Below, piece by piece: positions 49,400 to 55,144 of a stretch of 55,144 nucleotides of DNA (its first letter is position 1; every line of letters begins with the position of its first letter). The position numbers were made by a program, and so were the translations under genes. The notes below the pieces were generated by a model. That model searched no databases, was not told the DNA's origin, and worked only from the letters and a program-made list of their open reading frames with translations. The stretch spans positions 1-55,144 of the forward strand of contig JBFWLP010000007.1 in NCBI GenBank assembly GCA_050252075.1, in the 5' to 3' direction. This DNA comes from JAAYGT01 sp050252075 (GTDB lineage Bacteria; Pseudomonadota; Gammaproteobacteria; Burkholderiales; Burkholderiaceae_B).

Positions 49400-50335
49400 T
49401 TACACTCGACGCGTGTAATCCCGTAGGTGAACCAGATTACGCTTTGATGTAAATGAAGGGATGGTGCAGCCCGGTGCCAGAATCAGTTTCTGCCGTCCCG
49501 CCTGGGTCAGGGCGTCGTCGACCTCGGCCTCGATATCCGGCAAGCTGCGCTCCTGGATCTTGGTTTCGTCGATACCGCCCATCAGGCATTTATCGGTAAG
49601 CCCCCGCAATTGCGTCAGCGACGGGTTGCTGGACAAGCGGTCCGATACGCTGAGCACTTCGCAGGGGTAATCCCATACCCTGTCCATCTCAAGGTGATCG
49701 CCGTGTACGTGAAGCACGCGCACCATGCCCTCGGCCGCTTCAAGCACGCGTATGGCAAACGGCTTCTGGAAGGTTTCGTGCCTTTCCGGGGTGACGCCGC
49801 GGGGGCGTCCGTGAGGAATGGCGCCGTTGATCGACAGGAACAAGCCGTCGATCCCCATGGATTTGACCGCTCGCACGTAGTTGCACGTGGTTTCGGTGAC
49901 GGCATCAATGGCTTCCAGAGCGGCATCGGTATGGCTGAAAAAGTTTTCAGCCTGGCTGAAGCCCACGTTACGCACAATTTGCTGGTAAGGCTCGAAAACC
50001 GTTTCCAGCATGGGAAGATCGGGGCCCAGTTCACGCTGCAACAGGCGCAGGACATTGAACTGGGTGTCAAAGGCCGGCTCGTCGAGCCCCAGACGCCCGT
50101 AGGCCCGGATACTGGATGCCGAGTCCAGTGTGCGGACACCATCGGGTACCGGGTAACGGTAATCGTTCATGACCTTGAGCACGTCCCAGTCGTACGCGTG
50201 AATGAACTGGGCGTGCAGATCGGCGGTGCGTGCCGCGTCAAGGTGGTCCGACTGAAAGTGCACCCAGGCGGTAACGGGTGGACGATCGATCTCGGAGCCC
50301 GCGACGGCGGCAGCCAGACGTTGTTTCTTGTTCAT
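49400..50335 (-). CDS. Uroporphyrinogen decarboxylase-like (URO-D superfamily) protein, not HemE
   Basis: A 311-residue TIM-barrel protein of the URO-D superfamily. It starts KKQRLAAAVAGSEIDRPPVTAW and contains VRVLHVHGDHLEMDRVWDYP, LMGGIDETKIQERSLPDIEAEV and LILAPGCTIPSF, the usual C-terminal order. The HemE active-site motif (MRQAGRY) is absent; the matching region reads VTAWVHFQSDH. It is therefore not the haem enzyme and more likely a methyltransferase- or demethylase-like member acting in catabolism. It lies 16 bases after a Bug-type binding protein gene, so it may act on the compound that protein captures. Confidence 0.82.
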   Translation of the reverse strand: MNKKQRLAAAVAGSEIDRPPVTAWVHFQSDHLDAARTADLHAQFIHAYDWDVLKVMNDYRYPVPDGVRTLDSASSIRAYGRLGLDEPAFDTQFNVLRLLQRELGPDLPMLETVFEPYQQIVRNVGFSQAENFFSHTDAALEAIDAVTETTCNYVRAVKSMGIDGLFLSINGAIPHGRPRGVTPERHETFQKPFAIRVLEAAEGMVRVLHVHGDHLEMDRVWDYPCEVLSVSDRLSSNPSLTQLRGLTDKCLMGGIDETKIQERSLPDIEAEVDDALTQAGRQKLILAPGCTIPSFTSKRNLVHLRDYTRRV

Positions 50336-50351
50336 TGGCTACCTTTGTTAC

Positions 50352-51332
50352 TTACTGGGGCTGAACGCCGGCGTCACGCAGCAGTTTGGCGACACTGTCT
50401 ACGGCATTGCGAAGATCTTTGTCGTAGTCTTGCGGGGCGGCGCTGGTATTAACGTACATGGCACGGCTGGCCAGTGTCTTTTGCACTTCGGGGTCGCTCA
50501 TGGCCTTGGTAACTTCGGCGTGCAGACGGTTCTTCACGGCATCGGGCGTTTTGGCGGGTACGGCCAGACCGATACGGGTTGCAAAGTTGTACTGCGGCAC
50601 GCCTGCTTCAGCCGGTGTGGGCACGTCGGGCAACAGGTCCAGGCGCTCTTTGCCGGTCACTGCCAGCGGGCGCAGCTTGCCTTCTTTGATCTGTGGCAGC
50701 GGTGTTTGCGGAAGGTCGAACATGACGCTGATGCGCCCGGCAACCAGATCAACGATGGCCTGCGATGCCCCTTTGTAGGGAACGTGTGTCATATCAATGC
50801 CGGTGTCGGCGGCGAACTTGGCGCCTGCAAGGTGCAAGGTATTGCCCAGGCCCGCCGAACCGTAGGTGACGACACCCGGATTGGCTTTGGCGTATGCGAC
50901 GAATTCAGACAGTGTTTTGGCCGGGAAATCAGGATGAACCGATATGACCAGGGGTGATTGCACCAGGTTGGTGATGCCGGCAAAAGAATTCACCGGGTCG
51001 TAAGGCAGGTTCTTGTTCAGCGCCACCAGCGAGGCGTTGGTCATTTCACCGATCAGGTAGACGGTGTAGCCGTCGGGGTTGGAGCGTGCCACGTATTCAC
51101 CGCCGATCACGGTGCTGCCGCCGGGACGGTTGTCCACAATGACGTTGTGCTGCATGTTCTCGGCCAGTTTCTTGGCAACGGTGCGCGCCAGGAAGTCGGA
51201 GGATCCGCCGGCGGTGTAGGGCACGACGATCTTGATGGGTTTGTTGCTCTCAGGAAATTCTTGTGCGGTTGCGGCTTGCGCGAAGGCAACGGCGCCCAGC
51301 AGGCAACCTAGGGTTTTAAGGGCTTTGTTCAT
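50352..51332 (-). CDS. Bug/TctC-family periplasmic binding protein
   Basis: A 326-residue tripartite-tricarboxylate-type receptor, a family greatly expanded in Bordetella relatives. The signal peptide is MNKALKTLGCLLGAVAFAQAATA. PIKIVVPYTAGGSSDFLART, NVIVDNRPGGSTVIGGEYVARS and MTHVPYKGASQAIVDLVAGRISVMFD are family signatures. AGGAG lies 7 bases before the ATG at 51332. TctA/TctB membrane partners are absent nearby, as is common for these orphan receptors. A perfect 16-base palindrome lies 22 bases upstream. It is paired with the URO-D-like gene. Confidence 0.93.
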   Translation of the reverse strand: MNKALKTLGCLLGAVAFAQAATAQEFPESNKPIKIVVPYTAGGSSDFLARTVAKKLAENMQHNVIVDNRPGGSTVIGGEYVARSNPDGYTVYLIGEMTNASLVALNKNLPYDPVNSFAGITNLVQSPLVISVHPDFPAKTLSEFVAYAKANPGVVTYGSAGLGNTLHLAGAKFAADTGIDMTHVPYKGASQAIVDLVAGRISVMFDLPQTPLPQIKEGKLRPLAVTGKERLDLLPDVPTPAEAGVPQYNFATRIGLAVPAKTPDAVKNRLHAEVTKAMSDPEVQKTLASRAMYVNTSAAPQDYDKDLRNAVDSVAKLLRDAGVQPQ

Positions 51333-51354
51333 ATTGTTACTCCTGGTTGAGAAA

Positions 51355-51370
51355 GCATTCACGTGAATGC
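51355..51370. promoter_or_regulatory. Perfect palindrome, putative operator of the Bug/URO-D operon
   Basis: GCATTCACGTGAATGC is a perfect 16-base palindrome. It lies 22 bases upstream of the Bug gene start and downstream of a −10-like TATACT (minus, 51382-51387), the place for a repressor. No dedicated regulator gene is adjacent except the Lrp-type gene beyond metC. Confidence 0.55.
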
Positions 51371-51418
51371 GGTTTAACGTGAGTATATCGTTCACCATTA
51401 GCTTGCGTGGTCATAAGC

Positions 51419-52609
51419 TTAAGCCGTCATGGCTCTTGTGTTCTCGGCGCGCATGAACGAAAACGCCCGCTCCAGATCGTCGATAAGATCCTGCGGGTCT
51501 TCCAGGCCCACGTGCATGCGAATGCCCGGGCCGTCGAACGGCCAGCGTGCGCAGTCTCGTTTTGCCTGGAAGGGGACGGCAAGGCTTTCGTAGCCGCCCC
51601 ATGACAACCCCAGGCCGAACAGAGACAGATTATCGATGAATCGATGCAGTGCCGGTTCGGCGACCGGCTTCAATGCAATGGCAAACAGGCCGCTGGCGCC
51701 CCGGAAGTCGCGTTTCCAAAGCGCATGATCCGGGTGCGAGGGCAGGGCGGGATGAAGAACGGCTTGTACTTCCGGGCGGGATTGCAGCCAGTTTGCCACG
51801 CGCAGCCCCGATTCAAAATGTTGTGCAAGACGGGATTTCAGGCTGCGCAGCCCTCGCAGTGCCAGGTAGGCCTCATCGGGCCCTGCGGTTTGCCCGAACT
51901 CTTCCCAGGCCTTGGCCAGCAACGGCCAGGCCTGCTGCGTGCAGGTCGCTACCCCCAGAAGGGCGTCGGAGTGTCCGGTAATGTATTTAGTCGCGGCCTG
52001 TATGGAAACATCCACGCCGTGTTCGAACGGCTTGAAGTACAGGGGGGTAGCCCAGGTGTTGTCCATGACCACCCAGGCGCCGTGTGCTTTGGCAACCTTG
52101 GCGATGGCCGGAATATCCTGGATCTCGAAGGTTTCGGATCCGGGAGACTCAACATACACCACCCGCGTCGTGGGTTGAATGTGATCGGCAATGTCACTGC
52201 CGGTCGACGGGTCGTAAGGGCTGGCCTGCACGCCAAAACGTTGCAATGTCGACTGGATAACCTGTCGCGTGGGTGAATAGGCGCTGTCGGTGTACAGCAC
52301 ATGATCGCCGGGTGACAGCAAGCCCAGCAACACGTTGGCGCAGGCCGCCAGCCCCGAGGGGTAGAGCAAGCTGCGGTATCCACCCTCAAGCTGGGCAATG
52401 GCTTCTTGCAAGGCATGGTGGGTGGGGGTGCCGAAGCGCCCGTAGGTGCCGGCCAGCAAATCGCCTTTCGCGTGCCGCGCCTTTTTGTCGTTCCATTCCT
52501 GCATTGAGCCGGCCAGTATCGTGGACCCGCGACAGATCGGGGTGTTGACCAGACCGCCGTGCTGCTCGGGGTGCCGGCCGGCCCATACCAGTTGAGTACC
52601 TTCACGCAT
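51419..52609 (-). CDS. metC: Cystathionine beta-lyase / trans-sulfuration PLP enzyme
   Basis: A 396-residue PLP enzyme of the Cys/Met metabolism family. The N-terminus TQLVWAGRHPEQHGGLVNTPICRGST, the YGRFGTPTHHALQEAIAQLEGG segment, D183 (VVMDNTWATP) and the Schiff-base K208 (QAATKYITGHSDALLGV) are all in place. The C-terminal SWGGYESLAVP segment suits cystathionine beta-lyase of the MetC type; the family also includes gamma-lyases, so substrate assignment is moderate. It is divergent from an Lrp-type regulator with an AT-rich shared promoter region. Confidence 0.88.
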   Translation of the reverse strand: MREGTQLVWAGRHPEQHGGLVNTPICRGSTILAGSMQEWNDKKARHAKGDLLAGTYGRFGTPTHHALQEAIAQLEGGYRSLLYPSGLAACANVLLGLLSPGDHVLYTDSAYSPTRQVIQSTLQRFGVQASPYDPSTGSDIADHIQPTTRVVYVESPGSETFEIQDIPAIAKVAKAHGAWVVMDNTWATPLYFKPFEHGVDVSIQAATKYITGHSDALLGVATCTQQAWPLLAKAWEEFGQTAGPDEAYLALRGLRSLKSRLAQHFESGLRVANWLQSRPEVQAVLHPALPSHPDHALWKRDFRGASGLFAIALKPVAEPALHRFIDNLSLFGLGLSWGGYESLAVPFQAKRDCARWPFDGPGIRMHVGLEDPQDLIDDLERAFSFMRAENTRAMTA

Positions 52610-52700
52610 TTGCTTTTCCTTCGGTGAAAACAGATCAGAAAAGTATAGAGTTGCTGATGAAATTGGAATCCTTTTTATTCCCTTTACGGTGGATTAAAAG

Positions 52701-52713
52701 AGAATAAAATTCT
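52701..52713. promoter_or_regulatory. Small inverted repeat in the metC-lrp divergent promoter
   Basis: AGAAT-AAA-ATTCT is a perfect 5-base inverted repeat in a very AT-rich 130-base intergenic region. Lrp/AsnC operators are AT-rich and often of this size. It sits 30 bases before the regulator start and about 90 before metC. Binding is inferred from position only. Confidence 0.45.
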
Positions 52714-52742
52714 ATAAAAATTACTTTTAAAGGAAAATAATT

Positions 52743-53210
52743 TTGGACAAGACCGATGTGGCCATTTTGGCCTTGTTGCAGCTCGATTCCACCCTGCCGA
52801 TCGCCACTCTGGCTGAACGGGTGAACTTGTCCCAAACCGCGTGCTGGAAGCGGGTTCAGCGCATGACTGCGGACGGGGTCATTCAGAAGCGGGTCTGTTT
52901 GCTTGATCCGAAAAAGCTGGGGTTGGGCGTCACGGTGTTTGTGGCCATCAAGACCAACCAGCACAACACGCGTTGGCTGGAGGCGTTCACCAAGGGGGTC
53001 AGCGCCCTGGGCGAGGTTGTCGAGTTCTATCGCATGAGCGGCGACGTTGATTACTTGCTGAAGGTGGTGGTGCCGGATATTCAGGGGTTTGACCGCGTGT
53101 ACAAAAAGATCATTGAAACGGCGGAGATCTTCGATGTGAGCTCCAGTTTCGCCATGGAGGAGCTGAAATACACCACGGCGCTTCCGGTCGAGAATGTGAG
53201 AACCGAGTGA
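52743..53210 (+). CDS. Lrp/AsnC-family transcriptional regulator
   Basis: A 155-residue regulator. The N-terminal helix-turn-helix (about residues 1-60, AILALLQLDSTLPIATLAERVNLSQTACWKRVQRM) is followed by a RAM ligand-binding domain (about 65-145, VVEFYRMSGDVDYLLKVVVPD then SSFAMEELKYTTALPV). The start is a TTG at 52743 with AGGA about 8 bases upstream. It is divergent from metC and most likely controls it in response to an amino acid. A weak terminator follows the gene. Confidence 0.92.
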   Translation: MDKTDVAILALLQLDSTLPIATLAERVNLSQTACWKRVQRMTADGVIQKRVCLLDPKKLGLGVTVFVAIKTNQHNTRWLEAFTKGVSALGEVVEFYRMSGDVDYLLKVVVPDIQGFDRVYKKIIETAEIFDVSSSFAMEELKYTTALPVENVRTE

Positions 53211-53215
53211 GCCGC

Positions 53216-53237
53216 ACCCGTCGGTTTCCGGGTTTTT
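53216..53237 (+). terminator. Probable weak intrinsic terminator after the Lrp gene
   Basis: ACCCG (53216-53220) pairs with CGGGT (53229-53233), and the run continues TTTT. The stem is only 5 bases, so it is weak, but position right after the stop codon and before the TRAP promoter supports it. Confidence 0.45.
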
Positions 53238-53240
53238 ACT

Positions 53241-53297
53241 AATTGGCTATACCAATTTTGTGTAAGATAGTTCTGCTGGTAGTCAAATTGGTATAAT
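53241..53297 (+). promoter_or_regulatory. Operator and promoter region of the second TRAP operon
   Basis: AATTGG-CTATA-CCAATT (53241-53257) is a perfect 6-base inverted repeat. A second half-site AATTGG-TATAAT (53286-53297) follows, its TATAAT being a perfect −10. Repeats of the ATTGGT-N-ACCAAT kind are typical of GntR/FadR-type repressors. No GntR gene is in the window. Confidence 0.5.
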
Positions 53298-53319
53298 CAT
53301 TTAATGTCCGGAGACAACC

Positions 53320-54315
53320 ATGAAAAAATTCTCGCGCCTCGTGCTGGCTGGGTTAATTGCGTTTGGCAGCCAGGCTGCCGTTGCAAAAGTCACGTTCAAT
53401 CTGTCCACGCCCGACCCCGATAAATCCGAAATCACCCTGGCCGCCCAGAAATTCGCCGACCTCGTGGCCGCCAAAACCAATGGCGATATCGAGATCAAGG
53501 TGTTCCCCAATGGCCAGCTGTACGGGGGCGATCCGTCGGCCGCGGTGCGTCAGCTTTCCGGTGGGTCTCTTGACATGCTGTTGCTGTCCACTTCGTTGTA
53601 TGCCAATTTCAATCCCAAATTCACCGCAATTTCCATTCCCTATCTGTTCGACGATGTCGGCCAGCTGCGCGGCTATCTGGCCGGGCCTATGGGCAACGAG
53701 CTGCTGGGCGACCTGGACAAGATCGGTATCAAGGGTTTGATGCTCTGGCAGCGCCCCTTCCGGCAAATGACCAATTCGCGCAAACCCATTACCTCGCCCG
53801 GCGATATGCAGGGCATGAAGTTCCGGGTGCCGAACAACCCGCTCTGGACCGAATTTTTCGCCAAAATGGGTGCGGCACCTACGCCCATGGCGTTTGGCGA
53901 GGTGTATAACGCGCTGCAGCTGAAGGTTGTCGACGGCCAGGAAAACCCCATCAACATCCCGGTGGCGGCAAAGTTCTATGAAGTACAGAAATATGCTTCG
54001 CTGACCAACCACATGGCCGATGGCTGGGTGCTGGGCATCAATCCGGGCAAATACGCCAAATTGACTGATCAGCAAAAGAAGGCCATTCAGGAAGCCAGTA
54101 AGGAAGCGGAAGCCTGGAAATTCCAGAATGACAGCGCCGATGCAACCAAGTCGATCGAGTTCCTGAAATCCAAGGGTATGGAAATCAATGCGCTGACGCC
54201 CGAGCAGCAACAGGCATTCGTCGCGGTTTCCAAGCAGCTCTATCCCAAGTTTCTTGAACTGGTCAAAGACAGCGATTTCTTCGATCGCACCTTGACCGCC
54301 GTGGGCAAGAAGTAA
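53320..54315 (+). CDS. TRAP transporter periplasmic substrate-binding protein (DctP type), second system
   Basis: A 331-residue receptor with a signal peptide (VLAGLIAFGSQAAVA, cleavage before KVTFNLS). It has FPNGQLYGGDPSAAVRQLSGGSLDML, the ligand-binding MKFRVPNNPLWTEFFAKMGA with the conserved Arg, and PMAFGEVYNALQLKVVDGQENPI. The last is the strongest DctP signature in the window and suits C4-dicarboxylate-like or sugar-acid ligands. GGAG lies before the ATG. It heads a dctP-dctQ-dctM operon with a long hairpin between the first two genes. Confidence 0.93.
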   Translation: MKKFSRLVLAGLIAFGSQAAVAKVTFNLSTPDPDKSEITLAAQKFADLVAAKTNGDIEIKVFPNGQLYGGDPSAAVRQLSGGSLDMLLLSTSLYANFNPKFTAISIPYLFDDVGQLRGYLAGPMGNELLGDLDKIGIKGLMLWQRPFRQMTNSRKPITSPGDMQGMKFRVPNNPLWTEFFAKMGAAPTPMAFGEVYNALQLKVVDGQENPINIPVAAKFYEVQKYASLTNHMADGWVLGINPGKYAKLTDQQKKAIQEASKEAEAWKFQNDSADATKSIEFLKSKGMEINALTPEQQQAFVAVSKQLYPKFLELVKDSDFFDRTLTAVGKK

Positions 54316-54340
54316 GCCTTTCCCGAGTTCACCACTTGAT

Positions 54341-54385
54341 GACGCGACCGGGCAGGGCCGGTTTCCCTGCCTTCCCGGTCGCGTC
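54341..54385 (+). other. Long intercistronic hairpin between dctP and dctQ
   Basis: GACGCGACCGGG (54341-54352) pairs perfectly with CCCGGTCGCGTC (54374-54385). An inner CAGGG/CCCTG pair extends the stem. It is a very stable structure with no T run after it. Such hairpins after the receptor gene often protect the upstream mRNA or reduce read-through so the receptor outnumbers the permease. Confidence 0.7.
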
Positions 54386-54407
54386 GCTACCCTGGTTCCC
54401 TTTCCGC

Positions 54408-54968
54408 ATGTCTACTCCGTCCGAGCTTGCTTCCATCCTTCCGCCGGCTTGCGTCCGAAAGCCTTTGTATCGCCGTGTGCTGGCGTTGTTGACCGATGGT
54501 GTGTGCGGGCTTGCCGTGTTTGCCGTAGTCATTGTCGTGCTGGTGCAGGTGGTGTCCCGCCTGTTGGGCTATCCGGTCACGTTCTCGGAAGAGCTGACCC
54601 GGGCGCTGTTTGTCTGGATGATTTTTATCGGGGTGGCCGCCAGTATCCGTCATGCCGATGCCGCGCGCATCACTGTCTTCATGGCGTCTTCCACGCCGGT
54701 GATACGACGGCTGGCGTTGCCCATTTATGTGGCGGGCAGCCTTCTTTTCTTTGGCCTCATGATCTGGACGGGCTGGACCATGGTTCGTCAGCAATGGATG
54801 ATGAATGAAATGATTGCCACGTTGGCGTGGCCGAGCTGGATCGTCGGCCTGGTGATGCCGTTGTCGGGCGTGCTGTCGGTGCTGTGTTTGCTGGATTCAC
54901 TTTTCGAGCACCGGGCAACGCTCGGATTATCCGCGCCTGCCGCGGACAAATCCCCGGAGGCCCCATGA
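54408..54968 (+). CDS. TRAP transporter small permease (DctQ type), second system
   Basis: A 186-residue protein with four helices. FSEELTRALFVWMIFIGVAASIRHADAARI is the diagnostic DctQ segment. I chose the ATG at 54408, the first after the hairpin, although no ribosome-binding site is visible before it; the frame is open to 54336 inside the hairpin region. The stop overlaps the dctM start by 4 bases (ATGA). Confidence 0.9.
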   Translation: MSTPSELASILPPACVRKPLYRRVLALLTDGVCGLAVFAVVIVVLVQVVSRLLGYPVTFSEELTRALFVWMIFIGVAASIRHADAARITVFMASSTPVIRRLALPIYVAGSLLFFGLMIWTGWTMVRQQWMMNEMIATLAWPSWIVGLVMPLSGVLSVLCLLDSLFEHRATLGLSAPAADKSPEAP

Positions 54969-55144
54969 GCATCACCTTATTGATTATTTTCCTGGTGCTC
55001 TCGGCGCTGGGGGTGCCTCTGGCGATCAGCCTGGGCCTGGCCGCGGTGTCGGTGCTCGTGTTTTTCACGTCAACGCCGTTAACGCTGCTGTCCGACAGCA
55101 TGTTTTCGGCCATGAATTCATTTTTGCTGGTGGCGGTGCCCCTG
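54965..55144 (+). CDS. TRAP transporter large permease (DctM type), partial at window end
   Basis: The first 60 residues of DctM are present (SITLLIIFLVLSALGVPLAISLGLA then MNSFLLVAVPL) and the gene runs off the right edge. The opening matches DctM proteins, which continue for about 365 more residues. It overlaps dctQ by 4 bases. Unlike the first TRAP system at the left edge, nothing here suggests disruption. Confidence 0.9.
   Translation, partial: MSITLLIIFLVLSALGVPLAISLGLAAVSVLVFFTSTPLTLLSDSMFSAMNSFLLVAVPL

Noticed and set aside
49400..49418. TTACAC-N7-GTGTAA inverted repeat as an operator
   Set aside because: It lies inside the last codons of the URO-D-like gene with no promoter beside it; the repeat is short enough to be chance.
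49400..50335. URO-D-like gene as haem-pathway HemE
   Set aside because: The HemE active-site motif MRQAGRY is missing and the context is a catabolic receptor operon.
1..55144. CRISPR arrays, tRNA or rRNA genes, prophage modules
   Set aside because: No regular spaced repeats, no tRNA-like cloverleaf with TTCGA arm, and no phage structural genes were seen.

Overview
This high-GC window reads as the chromosome of a betaproteobacterium, most likely Burkholderiales of the Alcaligenaceae type (Bordetella, Pusillimonas or Castellaniella relatives). That placement is an inference from family content: a Bug/TctC tricarboxylate-type binding protein, two TRAP transporter operons, a Pha/Mrp antiporter with fused A and B subunits, and a set of secreted proteins typical of the group. 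Coding density is high, start/stop overlaps of 1 to 4 bases are common, and no tRNA, rRNA, CRISPR array or prophage is visible.

Layout. 1-1499 is an intact IS5-type insertion sequence that cuts a TRAP transporter operon (MaoC-like protein, DctP, DctQ, truncated DctM; 1500-4162). 4377-6633 is tonB-exbB-exbD. 6722-10409 is an OmpR-type two-component pair followed by the K+ transporter kup. 11003-17005 is a six-gene Pha/Mrp cation/proton antiporter operon. 17153-24974 is an anaerobic-metabolism island: a strong FNR/ANR-type box, hemN, a DNR-like regulator, a 12-helix NnrS-like membrane protein, and an operon of a nitronate-monooxygenase-like flavoprotein with ubiU-ubiV-ubiT (oxygen-independent ubiquinone synthesis). 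25023-26863 holds a DUF1328 peptide, a FlhE-like secreted protein and a fused AdoMet decarboxylase-spermidine synthase.

27059-30945 is the most unusual part. Two TPP riboswitches lie back to back (28578-28674 on minus, 28734-28812 on plus), and each is followed by a hairpin that can bury the Shine-Dalgarno sequence of the next gene. One controls a sodium:solute symporter. The other controls a two-gene operon of a short-chain dehydrogenase and a bacterial-luciferase-like flavin monooxygenase, which together look like an uncharacterised thiamine-related uptake and conversion unit.

30926-36332 is a minus-strand series (Na/Pi cotransporter, codB, codA, kch). 36468-40026 is a three-gene histidine kinase, response regulator and hybrid kinase relay with no DNA-binding output. 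40034-48562 carries a YqaA protein, a CorC/HlyC protein, a lipoprotein, chrA with a TRIC channel gene, a secreted PIG-L deacetylase with a propeller-like tail, and an FAD oxidoreductase. 48490-55144 carries an EAL phosphodiesterase, a uroporphyrinogen-decarboxylase-like protein paired with a Bug binding protein, divergent metC and an Lrp regulator, and a second TRAP operon running off the right edge.

The only stretch over 300 bases without a gene is 28502-28873, which is filled by the two riboswitches, their hairpins and the promoter region between them.
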